A stretch of DNA of 64,000 nt from Bathynomus jamesi. Taxonomy: Eukaryota > Arthropoda > Malacostraca > Isopoda > Cirolanidae. This document shows, in pieces, positions 1-12,059 of this stretch. The translations under genes and the position numbers were made by a program. The notes beneath the pieces are model-generated. The model was not told the DNA's origin and did no database searches. It worked only from the letters and a program-made list of their open reading frames with translations. Where the stretch lies: contig JAJOZX010002707.1 of the NCBI GenBank assembly GCA_023014485.1, positions 496,501 to 560,500 on the forward strand. Reading direction: 5' to 3'. Positions within the stretch are counted from its first letter, which is position 1. Every line of letters starts with the position of its first letter.

Positions 1-194
1 CAAGAACAGAACCATTTAGTCTACTCGGGCCAACTACTCCCCATCTACTTTCAGCCTACCATGAGTATACTCTTGAAATATATTACTATTATTTTTTTGT
101 CAGTACATTTGGTCCTTTTTTTTTCACTTTCCAGTTTAAAAGTAGATTCAGCGGACAATTTTTAAATCGTTCACTGGATGACGCTTTAATTTTA

Positions 195-408
195 CAGAGC
201 TGGGCACTTGCGGCATATTGCGGTACTGCGGTACTGCTGCACTACCAAACCGGTACCAAACCGGTACGCGGAAATTTGAATGCGGTAGCGGTACTGCGGT
301 ACTTTCAGCGATCCTTTGCGGTACTGCGTTATGGGGGCCCGGGGTGGTAGTGCGGTGGTACCGCAAGTACCGCAGTACCGCAAAATATGCCGCAAATGCC
401 CAGCTCTG
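195..408. mobile_element. hAT-like MITE with GCGGTACT repeats
   Basis: GC-rich island in AT-rich DNA. The ends are inverted: left CAGAGCTGGGCACTTGCGG, right (reverse complement) CAGAGCTGGGCATTTGCGG, with similarity continuing for about 55 bp. Both arms are built from short GCGGTACT / GCGGTAC units. The CAGAGCTGGGC terminus resembles hAT ends. A GACGCTT word lies at 180-186 and again at 409-415, a possible target duplication, but 8 extra bases separate the left copy from the terminus. There is no coding capacity. Confidence 0.7.
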
Positions 409-1180
409 GACGCTTATATGACTTTGTATGAGAAGACTTTTTAATGCAAGTTTAATAAGGTTTAGGAGTAATAATTATGTTTCACTGAAATATTTCAGGA
501 TTTTAACTAATTCTGAAGTTCATATTATTCATGTTACTCATATTAACTTTAAAGTATTTTACTTTAAATATAACTGAAATATAGAGCTATTTTATGCTTG
601 AAGCAATTGTTCTTGAATAGATTACGGTAATGAGGACTTTATTAGTCAGAACTGCATTTAAACTTGACGTATAACAATAGCAAAAGTTGAAAAAAAAATA
701 ATAATAATAAAAATTAAAAGAAATTTAATCTCGGATCGATTAATGTGTATTTTATATCAATGATGCGAGCTGAAAGTATACAAATAGCTCAGTGCATTGA
801 ATATTTTAACAATTAATTCAATTTCTCTGAAGATACTTTAGGTTTTGCAAGCGTCAGTACAAATGTAGAAAACATGAAAAGTTCACTGATTAAGAAAACT
901 TTCGGCAAGAAATTGTCATGATTTTCCTTCTTTTTTTGTATCCTTTGAGATCGCTATAACGCTATAACGCTATAACACAAAATGCTATAACGCTATAACA
1001 CAAAATGAAATGAAATTGAGAGTATCTTTGAAAGACACCATTTTCAACTATTGAAAAACTCACTGAAACGTGTCTAATTTTGGTTTGCAAACGTCTTATC
1101 TCTGTTTTAGGTTGTTCGAAAAGGTTTAAAATTTTGGTTTTGAATTGATGAATTTCAACGAAATTTAATCCAAGAAAGTC
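409..1180. other. AT-rich non-coding stretch
   Basis: No gene or recognisable TE protein. It holds only a short tandem repeat near its end (952-1005). Confidence 0.6.
952..1005. repeat. short tandem repeat, unit gctataac
   Basis: Unit gctataac occurs three times, then acaaaat, then twice more, then acaaaat again: a two-level (higher-order) microrepeat. Confidence 0.85.

Positions 1181-1223
<43 letters not shown>
1181..1223. repeat. (TAA)n microsatellite
   Basis: About 14 uninterrupted trinucleotide units. Confidence 0.95.
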
Positions 1224-1308
1224 TTAGCTGCCCATTTACAATAATTGGATTGCTAAGCAAATTTATATATTTGTATATGATGCAAACCCACAAGGAAAAG
1301 GAAAAATC

Positions 1309-1354
1309 ATTCCAAGTCCTTTCATGTATTCAACAATACACCTCGTCAGGGAAT
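1309..1354 (-). ncRNA. hammerhead-ribozyme-like motif
   Basis: Minus strand, 5' to 3': stem I strand AUUCC, core CUGACGA, hairpin GUGUAUU-guug-AAUACAU, GAAA, GGACUU, then GGAAU, which is the exact complement of AUUCC. This matches the hammerhead order (stem I, CUGANGA, stem II, GAAA, short stem III, cleavage site, stem I). One extra base sits between CUGACGA and stem II. The 3' flank (TTTTTCC...TTGTGGGTTTGCATCA) is shared with the copies near 6.9, 18.2 and 46.4 kb. Penelope-like elements are known to carry such ribozymes; activity is inferred, not shown. Confidence 0.55.
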
Positions 1355-1393
1355 AAAGGGAAAAGGCAAGTGTTTAAGTGTGAAATTCATTCC

Positions 1394-1442
<49 letters not shown>
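1394..1442. repeat. (TA)n(TG)n compound microsatellite
   Basis: About 13 TA units followed directly by about 12 TG units. Confidence 0.95.
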
Positions 1443-1443
<1 letters not shown>

Positions 1444-2761
1444 ATGAAAACATTTAATAATGTTTTTCTCTTAAAACTCGTAAAAGTTAAAGCTCTGCCA
1501 ACGAAAAACTTGAATGAAATGATAAATTTAAAATTCATTCGTGCGTTGGCGATAAATGACGATAAATGACGCATTTCAACCATTAAAGTGAAATAAATCG
1601 TTCGACAGCTTATTTAGTTCAAATTAATTTAACTTGGGATTCATCGCAATGGAGGGATAATTACCGAATTTAATCCTTAATATAAGACGTCTCCAGACCA
1701 AAACGTCATCAATCTTCAGCTGTGCATTGGGGGTTACCTAATCAAGCTTAGTTCAAGGTTTGACAAGTTCTATAAATACTGTAGAAGAAATTCACGCGGA
1801 AAGTCGTAATGGATATCAATCGACGGAATATTTAATAAGGATAAACATATTTTCGTCGACTTAGGATAAGAAATGAGTCGTTTAAAAAAAATAGCGAAAA
1901 CCAAGAGTTTTTAAGATGCCAAAACCACCCGACACTGAAAATAAAGCGTTTTAAATTTAGAACTTATAACTTTTTGAGGGGGCATTCTCGGGTAAGTTTT
2001 TCCTTCTTTTGGGTATCAGAACTTCTTGTCAAATGATAAAATTGCTAAAATAACTTCTTTTAATAATACATAGTTTTTTAGAGAGGAAAAAAATTGTCTT
2101 CATTTCTTCATTTTTTGAGTGATCTGAGACAACAGAAGATAGTATTTCTATGTGTAGAAGGTTGCGGGAAATCTTTGTTGTCTGTGTATACAGTTCGAGT
2201 CTTGTTTGTATTTACCTAATTAAAACTTAGTTAATTAATATTGTGGAAAATTTCCCAGTATATATATATATGTCGCGCGGGCTTTATTTTCCGCACGGTA
2301 TTTGCACGGATGATCAATAAGAACTCAGAAAATTCTTGATGGAATCAATAAGTTGTTGGAGGTTGCGTTGAGTCTATAAGTTGCGAATGGGGTAACCACC
2401 TTCTTAACCTTTCTTTCTTAAGCCAGAGAGTACGGAGTAAAGCACATTCAATAACATTGATCTGATAAATTTCTTGATAAAATTTCACGAGTAGGCACTC
2501 TGTAGCGACTGCCGTTGAGGGTTACTTAGAAAAATGTAATATTTATTCGGGAGAGATAATGTCACTCGAGTTCACAAGGTTTCATGGGCAGTTGCTTAAG
2601 GAGACGGCAGCGGCAGAAAGATGGACGGATAGCGAGAACAGTGCCACCCTGCCGGAGTGGTCTTGTTCGAAGGGTACAACAGAATCGCAGGAACAGATCA
2701 CGGGTGCCCGAGGGCAATCTTGGGCTGAGGCCCACAGATATGCAAAATGCACATAAGAGTT
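1443..2761. other. unassigned, with a GC-rich block at 2500-2756
   Basis: No TE protein recognised. 2500-2756 is clearly more GC-rich than its flanks and carries two overlapping plus-strand frames of 61-65 codons that I cannot place in any family. 1690-1730 has weak inverted similarity to 7730-7770. Confidence 0.5.
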
Positions 2762-3140
2762 ATTATTAGTAGGCTTGCGATAGACTTCAAATTTGAACTG
2801 ATTAGAGCAGCTCCAAATTTTTAGATCCAGAAAAGATAGCTTCCATCATTTTCTTTTTCATCTGTGAACTTAATAGATGGGACTAAATTGTTGAGCCTAC
2901 CAAGAAATAAGTCAACATCCAAATTATTAGACCAAAGGCATAAAATATCATGTATATACCTGTACCAAACCAAGTTAAAATTAACAATCGTAGGCAAAAT
3001 TCTACTTTCAAATAATTCCATATATAAATTAGCTAGTACAGGTGAAAGGGGATTTCCCATCGCCAATCCAAACGACATAGCATAAAACTTATTTTCAAAC
3101 TGAAATTTACAATCTTTGACACAAAGCTTAATTAACTGAA
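2762..3140 (-). pseudogene. Penelope-like reverse transcriptase, C-terminal part
   Basis: Minus-strand translation gives the Penelope-type RT order: QLIKLCVKDCKFQFENKFY, motif B GLAMGNPLSPVLANLYMELF, a motif C position reading WYRYIHDILCLW, then FLGRLNNLVPSIKFTDEKEN. After a frameshift near 2830 it continues as FLDLKIW...FKFEVYRKPTNN, the usual RT tail. Motif C should be Y-x-D-D; here the first Asp is His, so this copy could not polymerise. The reading frame runs into the antisense of the LINE-A tail above 3141, where the insertion lies. The matching upstream half is at 6614-6900. No GIY-YIG domain is visible. Confidence 0.85.
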
Positions 3141-3294
3141 TGTAAATGAAAATGAAAATGAAAAGGTTTATTGGCCGACTATAGTCCATATGACAAATAT
3201 TATTAATAAAATGATAGTTCATATACTAAGGATAGAAATATATACAATTGATTAGAAATAGTACTGTAATGTCGAAGTTAAGTGGAGTTACAGA

Positions 3295-4307
3295 CAATGT
3301 TCCCTCTAAGGTGTGCGCATGTGCGCGCGCACACGCGTTGTAAAACCCGCGCACACAGCAAAATAAAATGCGCACAGGCTCAAGCGTATCATGAGTCACG
3401 ACAGTAAATGAAGTACCGTATTTTACGCCTCATAAGACGCTACTTTTTTCCTGAAAAACGTCTCCAAAAATCACTTGAGAGCTCATATGTTATTGTTTTG
3501 TTTAATGAACTTTTAATAGTTAGTTATGGGAATATATTTTTTGTCAGGCTGATAAATCTTCGAAATATTTTTTTCCTAAATATTCTTTGCTAAATATAGG
3601 GTGCGTCTTACCACTTGTAGCGACACAAGGTCTGACCATTTGCATCAACATACTCTATCGTCGCTCTTTTAAGTATTAACCTCTTCCGCCCGACTTCGCC
3701 GACGTTCGCGCAATTACGCAATACAGATTTTTTTGGCTCTATGTATTTGCATTTTTTTCTTTTATACATTAACGCATTGAATATAAACCTTCTCTTTCTT
3801 ATTTTTGCATAAAAACGAATAGTAATTATCTCAATTCATAAGAAATAAAATTATTTTTTATTTTATTCCTATTTTATGAATGGATAAAATCATGTATTAA
3901 GCTTGATAGTCTATTTTAAATTGCTAAATGCTAAAAAATTTTTAGAGAAATGATAACTAAAATAGACATTTTCAATTAATGTTATTTTTATTTTATTTCT
4001 TTATTTTGTTGAATTTTATTTTACTATTTTTTATTTTATTCATATTTTTAGAATAAATAAAATGTTTTCTTTTTTAAGAATTTATAATATTGTAAACAGT
4101 TTTTTAATATCCATTTAATAGTACAGTAATGATCAAGCTATCACTGTATGGAAATAATATTTATTAAGTATTTAATATTTATATATATTTCATTTTGAAG
4201 ATAATAGCGCTCAGAAAAGTTTGCACAATTTTTCACCATGAATCTAAATGTATGCACAACGAAAATTTCTTGCGCACACGGACTAAAAAAAATTAGAGGG
4301 AACATTG
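3295..4307. mobile_element. non-autonomous hAT element nested in LINE-A
   Basis: Terminal inverted repeats CAATGTTCCCTCTAA and TTAGAGGGAACATTG are perfect. Flanking 8-bp TSDs are gttacaga (3287-3294) and attacaga (4308-4315), one mismatch. Just inside the left end is a GC-rich block of alternating GTGCGC; the right end has a similar TGCGCACA. The interior is AT-rich with no transposase. An internal pair, CATAAGACGC near 3430 and GCGTCTTA near 3603, suggests a second small palindromic insert. Confidence 0.85.
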
Positions 4308-4308
4308 A

Positions 4309-4542
4309 TTACAGACAGACGTTTTCGTACCAAGAAGTCCATAGCTTAGAGGATAAATGGCAGGACTCATGGATACCTTGGATGATCGGGTTGGTTGATT
4401 TTTTAATTCTTTGCATTGGACTGTATTGAGCACGTCTTGTTACCTCCGGGAAGCTCGGGACATTGCGGGTAGCAAACATTTGCGAAGCTGAGCATCTCGC
4501 GGGTAATTCATGTAAGAGTCTAAAAGACCTGTTGTACAGCAA
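4309..4542 (-). pseudogene. LINE-A C-terminal region
   Basis: About 77 codons: RSFRLLHELPARCSASQMFA followed by [18 protein letters not shown] and HESCHLSSKLWTSWYENVCL, ending at a stop just before the hAT TSD. It continues from the RT thumb at 4545 in a shifted frame. The last ~45 codons are repeated in the copy at 29030-29170, which confirms that this is the real end of the ORF. No known domain; it is the post-RT tail of this LINE. Confidence 0.7.
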
Positions 4543-4544
4543 AT

Positions 4545-5129
4545 TTAGAGTTCTGCCAGAACCTTTTTAGAATTCACCCACAGTTGCTGTCCGTATATAT
4601 TACTGCAGAAAGTACGAAAGAGAGTGTCTTTAGCTTCACTTGTACAGAATCGAAAGTTCCTTATGGTCATATTCGCTTTAGCACACAGGCTTCGAGATTG
4701 TTTTCTTATATCCGAGTCATCACTCAAGGAGCTGGTAATAATTTGACCCAAATACTTAAAATCTTGTACTTCCTCAATTACTTCACCATTCATCTTAAAC
4801 CTTATATCAGCTGGCTGATTACAACTTTTAGGATGAAATTGCATAACCTTAGTTTTTGTAACATTAAAAAGAATATCATGTTTCTGCGAATACACTTCGC
4901 AGACTTTTAGTAGCCGATCCAGACCTTTAACAGAGGGACTTATTAACACCATATCATCGGCATAAACTAAGTTATTTATCCTTGTGTTATCTATACAACA
5001 TCCCACTGTTGCCTCATTAAGTGAAGCAATTAATCCGTTGATATACACATTAAACAGCATAGGGGAGAGCAAGGAGCCTTGTCTCACCCCGCAAGAGGAG
5101 CCAAAACACTCGGATAGTACATTGCCCAC
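4545..5129 (-). pseudogene. LINE-A reverse transcriptase, palm/thumb half
   Basis: RT motif B GVRQGSLLSPMLFNVYINGL, motif C NLVYADDMVLISPS with both catalytic Asp residues intact, then NVTKTKVMQF and FKYLGQIITSSLSDDSDI, typical of LINE RT motifs D/E and thumb. It is separated from the N-terminal half by a frameshift close to 5100 (reading ...VLAPLAG then stop, against GSSCGVRQGS). The first ~11 codons of the open frame probably belong to the other frame. Confidence 0.85.
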
Positions 5130-5239
5130 CTAACAGTGAAAGATTGGTGGGAATACCAAAATTTCAATAAATTTAATATGTACATGGGAACCTTCCTGTC
5201 TTCTAGTTTTGCAAATAAAATATTGTGGTTCACCCTATC

Positions 5240-6304
5240 CTATGCCTTACTTATATCTAGGAAACAGCTATAAATAGTTGAATTACTGTCAATGTATTTA
5301 GATATTGTTTCTTTAAGTACATAGATACACAGGTCAGTTGAGTGGGACCTTTTAAAGCCAAACTGATTAGATGTCCATAGGAAATCATTTAATCGGCGTA
5401 ACAAGAGTTTTTCTAGTAGTTTCGAGAAGCAGGAAGCGACAGCAATAGGCCTGTAATTATTGCTGGACAGAATGTCTCCGTACTTATTTTTGACCAGGGG
5501 CAAGATATATACCCTCATGAACTCTGTAGGGATATAGCTACGAGCCAGCATGGCTGATAGGAGCAATGATATATGCAGACATACTACGTCATTTGCATAT
5601 TTTAAGTGCTCATTCGATAAGTCATCTACCCCTGACGCAGAACCAGTCTTTAACTCTTTAATTAACCTCTTTACTTCAGAAAATGATATCAAAGTATTTT
5701 CCCTTGTCCCTCCCACAATCGTTTCGCTGCAATCTATCTTAAGATTATCCCTACTCACACTGTTAAGAATGTTAGAATAGTGGTTTTTCCACAGCTTTGC
5801 AATTTCATCCTCCCCCAACACCCCATCGATTGTCGGAGGGAGGACATTTTTGACACCGGTTTGATTCTTAACAAATTTCCAAAATTTGTTATTATCGTTA
5901 TTTATGCGAGCTTCACAGGCTTTTGATGCTCGAATAGACTCTTCTTCCTGTTTACATCGCCTTATGGCCGCCTTATACTGACCCCGACTTCTACACATAT
6001 TCAAATATACTGGTCCTAATCTGGGTCTACCATGAAAGCACCACAAATCATAGGCGTCTTTCGATTCCCTCTTCAGGGGGGCAATAAAATCATTCCATCC
6101 AGGAATAATCTTAGTATGATAGTTGTAAGATTTAATCAGGGGGCTTCCTGCTTCTCTTAACAGGGATATTATCTTACTATAATACCTATCTATGAGTTTA
6201 CAGTGAGAATCATTTGAGCAAGGATTATTACAGGCAAAGTGCAAAATTTCTAAATTATTAAAGAGGTGACTTGTTCTGTCTTTGTATTCTATTCTCTGCT
6301 GCAT
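5240..6304 (-). pseudogene. LINE-A linker plus N-terminal reverse transcriptase
   Basis: 354 open codons. The first ~160 are the endonuclease-RT linker (rich in Lys/Arg/Glu, ending KFWKFVKNQTGVKN), followed by RT block 1 (GSASGVDDLSNEHLKYA), block 2 (YILPLVKNKYG...NNYRPIAVASCFSKLLEKLL), QFGFKRSHSTDL, and motif A CFLDISKA. The frame ends at a TAG inside motif A (A-stop-DRVNHNIL), where Tyr is normally found, so a single nonsense change breaks the palm. Upstream (6306-6613) is the end of the apurinic endonuclease. Confidence 0.85.
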
Positions 6305-6305
6305 C

Positions 6306-6613
6306 GTAACATTGGACCAATCGACGCGATTATTCTTACCTATTGAGTTCTTGTTAAGTCGTGTTGCGCATAAATTGGTAACGTTAATTAATATTTCTAA
6401 TGGTCTATGATAGAAAGAAGGAAATCATGCAGAATATGAACTCTAACAATTCGATCCTTTAGATTATTACTAGCGAGACAATGATCAATCCACCTGGTGG
6501 TACACTCATATCACTAACGTATGTAAAATTACCACTGGCTACCCCTAATACATCTACATCACTTATATTTAAATTGGCCGACTCGCACATGTTACCCAAT
6601 TCTACAAAGAATT
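6306..6613 (-). pseudogene. LINE-A endonuclease C-terminus
   Basis: Minus strand reads ELGNMCESANLNISD...GNFTYVSDM, then, after a frameshift, RWIDHCLASNNLKDRIVRV and HDFLLSYHRPLEILINVT. This fits the end of LINE AP-endonucleases (F-T-Y-...-WIDH...DH-x-P). The usual SDH is degenerate (SYHRP). The 5' limit at 6613 is the 5' truncation point of the insertion. Confidence 0.7.
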
Positions 6614-6900
6614 CAATAAGAGTGTTGTGTTGAACAGGGAAAGAATATTCAGAGAACTTATATTTTAAAAAAATGAAGTAGGTCATCAACAGGGACTTTT
6701 GTGAATAACGAGCATACATCAAAGCTTACCAATTTGAAATTAGGGTCATTAGGAAACTTCAGTTTGTCAATAAGATCCATGCTATTTACAATATGTGACT
6801 TAGAAATAGAGACAGCTAACGGCGTTAATAAACTAACTAACCATTTAAATAGCTTATAGGTTACGGAGCCTACTGAGGTAACAATAGGCGTAATACGAAA
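6614..6900 (-). pseudogene. Penelope-like reverse transcriptase, N-terminal part
   Basis: Minus strand reads ITPIVTSVGSVTYKLFKWLV, SLLTPLAVSISKSHIVNSMD, LIDKLKF, KLVSFDVCSLFTKVPVDDLL (motif A with FDV), a frameshift near 6660, then EYSFPVQHNTLIE, where LINE-A interrupts. It joins the segment at 2762-3140. Its upstream edge abuts the 3' half of a hammerhead-type repeat on the opposite strand (cgaaaggccttggaatc, 6895-6912), so the 5' part of the element is missing. Confidence 0.85.
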
Positions 6901-6939
6901 GGCCTTGGAATCGTTTTTCTTTTTCCTTGTGGGTTTGCA

Positions 6940-6941
<2 letters not shown>

Positions 6942-6982
<41 letters not shown>
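6942..6982. repeat. (TA)n microsatellite
   Basis: About 20 TA units, directly beyond the Penelope/hammerhead remnant. Confidence 0.95.
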
Positions 6983-6985
<3 letters not shown>

Positions 6986-8181
6986 TGTTTACGCTTATGT
7001 ACGTATATGAACTGTATAGTTAGTATATGAGGAAATAATTATACAAACCACCAAAAAGAAAATAAACCAAGTTAACCAACCAACAAATACAGATCAGTCG
7101 ATCAATATTTTCATTTAATTTTTTTATTACCTTGTAACATATTTCCGTCCGTTTTCTTCTTTCATCGTCATTGTTTTTAGATCAATATAATCTCCATAAT
7201 GTGTTTGTTTAAGATTCTTTTGTTCTATCATTTGTTCGTATTTTTACATATTGACTTCGCTAAGTTATTCAATAATTTTTTTTATAGTCAGGATTAACGC
7301 TAGACCCGTTAACCACAAGTTTAAAAGTAAACTTTCGCTGGTTATAATCAGGTTACAGGTAATCCTTTTACTTAGAATAACATAGAACACAACACAACAT
7401 CACTAGTGAGCTGAACCTCTGGTCCACTCCCGGAGGGCGATCGGTTACCTGCGTGCCACCGGCTTGCTCGATTAGGGTGGGCTGATCGGCTAACCAACAA
7501 CAACTTAGAATATATATTGTAACGAAACTGGTTTCCTTAACGTCTGTGAGCGTCGTATAAAGGAATGAATCAACGATAGGACTCATGACAATACCAAAAA
7601 TTTCCCACAAACTAACCACTTTTAACTAGCATATATTTGAAAAACAAAGTTACTCATTAATTACGAAACAAAAATTAAGTTTTAACAATACAAAAAATTC
7701 ACCGTTTCGACCATTGGTTTTGTCAGTACGCAGTTAAAGATTGATGACGTAATTCGTCCAGAGATGGATTATACGTTACTCCAAACATTTTTAGCAATTA
7801 AAATTCGGATGAATTTGAGAGCTTAACTCAAAATAGTAATATCTTTATTTTCATAAAAATTGTATACATGAATAAAGTCATTACAAAGGAGTATTACATT
7901 TTGGAAAACTGAAAAATCTTGTTTCTTCACGGAAATATATCAATTCCACGAAGAAAACTGATTAGAAAAAGGATTTCATTTTCAAAATTTTTATTCATTC
8001 CTGACATGTTTTGCTCTGTGATCAAATCAATCTGTTTAAAAAAACAAAAAAAAAAAGGAGATATTCTTTACCTGATCTTATTTTCCCATGAATAGATTTT
8101 GAAAGATATGCTTAGGTATCAATATTATTAATATATAAGTAATTTCACAATACTTCCTTACGCGATGAGGTAAAATAAATG
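6983..8181. other. non-coding stretch with one shared repeat
   Basis: No gene. 7400-7495 (minus strand) contains GGTTAGCCGATCAGCCCACC, which recurs in near-identical form at 36571-36590, so it is a dispersed (possibly SINE-derived) repeat. 7705-7730 (minus strand) reads CTGACAAAACCAATGGTCG then AAACGG, possibly a decayed hammerhead-type hairpin. Confidence 0.5.
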
Positions 8182-8384
8182 GGATCAAGTAAAGATAAGC
8201 ACCCCCAGCCTTCTTTAATTAACCTTATAAGGCTAACTAACGAAAATATCACGACCTAACCTAACCAATCGTCAAGGGCGTACAGTTGACTTAACGATTG
8301 GTTAGGTTAGGTCGTGATATTTTCGTTAGTTAGCCTTATAAGGCTAATTAAAGAAGGCTGGGGGTGCTTATCTTTACTTGATCC
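8182..8384. mobile_element. 203-bp foldback element with 8-bp TSD
   Basis: Almost the whole element is an inverted repeat: it begins GGATCAAGTAAAGATAAGCA and ends with the complement, with arms of about 95 bp around a small loop near 8280. A perfect 8-bp duplication, aataaatg, lies at 8174-8181 and 8385-8392. The same core (TTAGCCTTATAAGGCTAA plus ACCTAACCAATCGTCAAGGG) forms the 202-bp element at 56249-56450. The TSD length suggests hAT-type mobilisation; no protein is encoded. Confidence 0.9.
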
Positions 8385-8748
8385 AATAAATGTAATACAA
8401 CGTAAGGTTAAAACAACAATAAAACCTGAATAGTTTAGGGATGTTAAGTTAAATAAATAAACGTAAAGTAATAAGTACCTTCATTTGTTTTACAGCTCGC
8501 ATAAACCATTCCCTTATTTTAGGTTCAACACTAAAGAACAAATATTTGTTTCCTGAATGAAAAACATTAAAATTCATTAAATTTTAATTTCAGTCGCCAT
8601 GTTTTCATTTGGTATTAAAGATGGGAAGAAAATTGGAAAGGAAACTCTCTATGCAAACACACAGAAGAGATTTATTATAGACACATTATATCATTCTAAT
8701 AGTGGACGTGGAGGAAATTCTGTTATAGTATGTAAACGTCAAGGTTGG

Positions 8749-8814
8749 ATCTCTCTCTCTCTCTCTCTCTATTTATCTATCTATCTATTTATCTATCTAT
8801 CTATTTATCTATCT
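8749..8814. repeat. (CT)n + (ATCT)n microsatellite
   Basis: CT dinucleotides turn into ATCT/ATTT tetranucleotides. Confidence 0.9.
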
Positions 8815-9236
8815 ACCTCTAATTTTCTTATTTTCTCATTTCCTTCATGGGTTGTGGCGGTTCATTGGTGAAATGATAACTTTGACGAATCTGTTTTTTT
8901 TTCACTCATTTACTGGCTAATGAGTATTTTACCAACCTTGTTGTGGCTCAGGCCAGACGATTTTATCCAGTTTTAAAATTAGAAAAGGACATTGAACAAA
9001 AAAGGGTGAAGTATAAGTAAAGAATGGAAAATAGCCTTCAAAATAATGTATGGTGTAGATTAGTTTATGTAGTGTTTTAGCGTTTTAGCGTTTGCATCGT
9101 ACTTCTCTTTAATGGGTGACTCACTTACGGTAATTAAGAGAGACAAATGGAAGCATGGTGTGAATTTCGTTTTAATATCCATCATTTTAGTATCCTTTCC
9201 TTCAACACTTTTTCTGCCGGTAATGACTGGAAGGGG

Positions 9237-9240
<4 letters not shown>

Positions 9241-9275
<35 letters not shown>
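9241..9275. repeat. (GA)n microsatellite
   Basis: About 17 GA units. The minus-strand frame spanning it (Ser-Leu run) is low-complexity, not a gene. Confidence 0.95.
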
Positions 9276-10883
<1,608 letters not shown>

Positions 10884-12059
10884 AGAGCTGTGACTAGCGC
10901 CACTAGTTTTTTAATAGCGCCACCACTAGCGTCGCTATATTTTCAAACTACTAGCGCATTTACCAGCGCCGCTAGTTTTTGAAATAAAAATTAACGCTAT
11001 GCGCTAGCGCTAATTTTTATTTCAAAAATGAATTTAAAGTCCTTCTATTCCATACGAGTTTCCAACAAGCATTCAACAACAACGATTACATCGCTGCCCG
11101 CTGCCGCCCATCCTAGCTTTAAACAGATATGGATTGATTCACTGGAGAAGAAGGAGGAGGTGCGGCAAATGTTGACGACTCGTCTTGCTGACTGCATGAA
11201 AAGTGACATGGAAATTAGACTAATTAGCACACCCGAAGCTGCCGGTTCCAGCACGGAAGAGGAAGACAATTTGTTCAGTTCTTTCGAAAAAGATAGTAAT
11301 ATGCATAAAACTATTCTACAACAAAGTAATGAACAAGTACGTGTCTTTTTATCAAAACAGCCTTCCACTAAGAAATGTTTCAAAGCAACAGACTATACAT
11401 CTTCCTTCCCTTCCGATTCATTCAAAAAACTATTTATCCGATTAAACACTTCAATTCTGTCAAGTGCAGCAGTGGAAAGGATTTATTTCGACAGGAAAAG
11501 ATATATTAAAGCCGAAAAGGTCCTCGTTGTCCGATTCAAATTTTGAAAAACTGTTGTTACTAAAATTAAATAAATAATTGTCCTAGGTCGTTGTAATAAA
11601 GTACTACTGAAACAAGTTGATACCTAAATTAGCTTGATTATATTGTATTGTTTTTTTCTACTTGATTTGAATAATTACAAATATATTACTTGAAATACTT
11701 CTGTTGTATATATATCAAATAATTAAATAAAAGAAATGTATTGTTTTCTATGGTATTAGGTATTTTTTATTTGTTATAGCTAGATTTAAATAAATATACT
11801 GGATTTAAATAAATAAAAAGCTTTGTTCTATAGTATAATTGTTTCATTTAAACATTCTTTTTGACAATATTACTGCATAGAAGTGGAACTAACATAATAG
11901 GTATTTTTTATTTGGTATAGCTAATATTGAAAACTAGCGCTAGCGCTAGCGTCGCTAAATTTTGAAATGACTAGCGTTAGCGCTAGCGCCGCTATTATTT
12001 TGCCTCACTAGCGCTAGAGCTAGCGGCGTTAGTTTTCATGAGTAGCGTGCACAGCTTTG
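10884..12059 (+). mobile_element. hAT element with GCTAGCGC subterminal arrays
   Basis: Left end CAGAGCTGTGACTAGCGCCA, right end (reverse complement) CAAAGCTGTGCACGCTACTC. A perfect 8-bp TSD, tatatatg, lies at 10876-10883 and 12060-12067. Both subterminal regions (10895-11020 and 11930-12045) are crowded with CTAGCG / GCGCTA words in both orientations, suggestive of transposase-binding sites. It carries a C-terminal transposase remnant at 11028-11577. Confidence 0.9.
11028..11577 (+). pseudogene. hAT transposase, C-terminal remnant
   Basis: 172 open codons followed by a shifted frame. The C-terminal part reads FKKLFIRLNTSILSSAAVER, then after a one-base insertion near 11485 STGKDILKPKRSSLSDSNFE KLLLLKLNK before a TAA. 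This is the hAT dimerisation region (L-P/S-SSAAVER-x-FS...L.PKR.-LSD.NFEKL). The catalytic core and BED zinc finger are absent: the frame starts in acidic linker sequence after 11028, so most of the gene was deleted. It lies between intact hAT ends, so the element is a deletion derivative moved in trans. Confidence 0.85.

Larger units (their letters stand above)
3141..6613 (-). mobile_element. LINE-A: non-LTR retrotransposon inserted in the Penelope RT
   Basis: Minus-strand LINE reading from the endonuclease C-terminus (6613) through linker and RT to a C-terminal region ending near 4309. It is interrupted by a hAT at 3295-4307, then resumes with a 3' UTR at 3141-3294. The 3' end reads ...CCAATAAACC followed by a TTTTCA-type hexamer tail, as in the second 3' copy at 29024-29325. 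The 5' end is truncated. The insertion point in the host RT is clear because LIE at 6614 would continue into LIKLCVKDC at 3140. Confidence 0.85.

Noticed and set aside
952..1005. CRISPR-like spaced repeat
   Set aside because: 8-bp units without unique spacers in a eukaryotic TE-rich context: a simple tandem repeat.
2584..2769. Two overlapping plus-strand frames as a small gene
   Set aside because: No start context, homology or partner exon; kept only as a GC-rich anomaly.
3408..3593. Transposase inside the 3295-4307 hAT
   Set aside because: 61 codons of AT-rich sequence without BED finger, DDE or dimerisation motifs.
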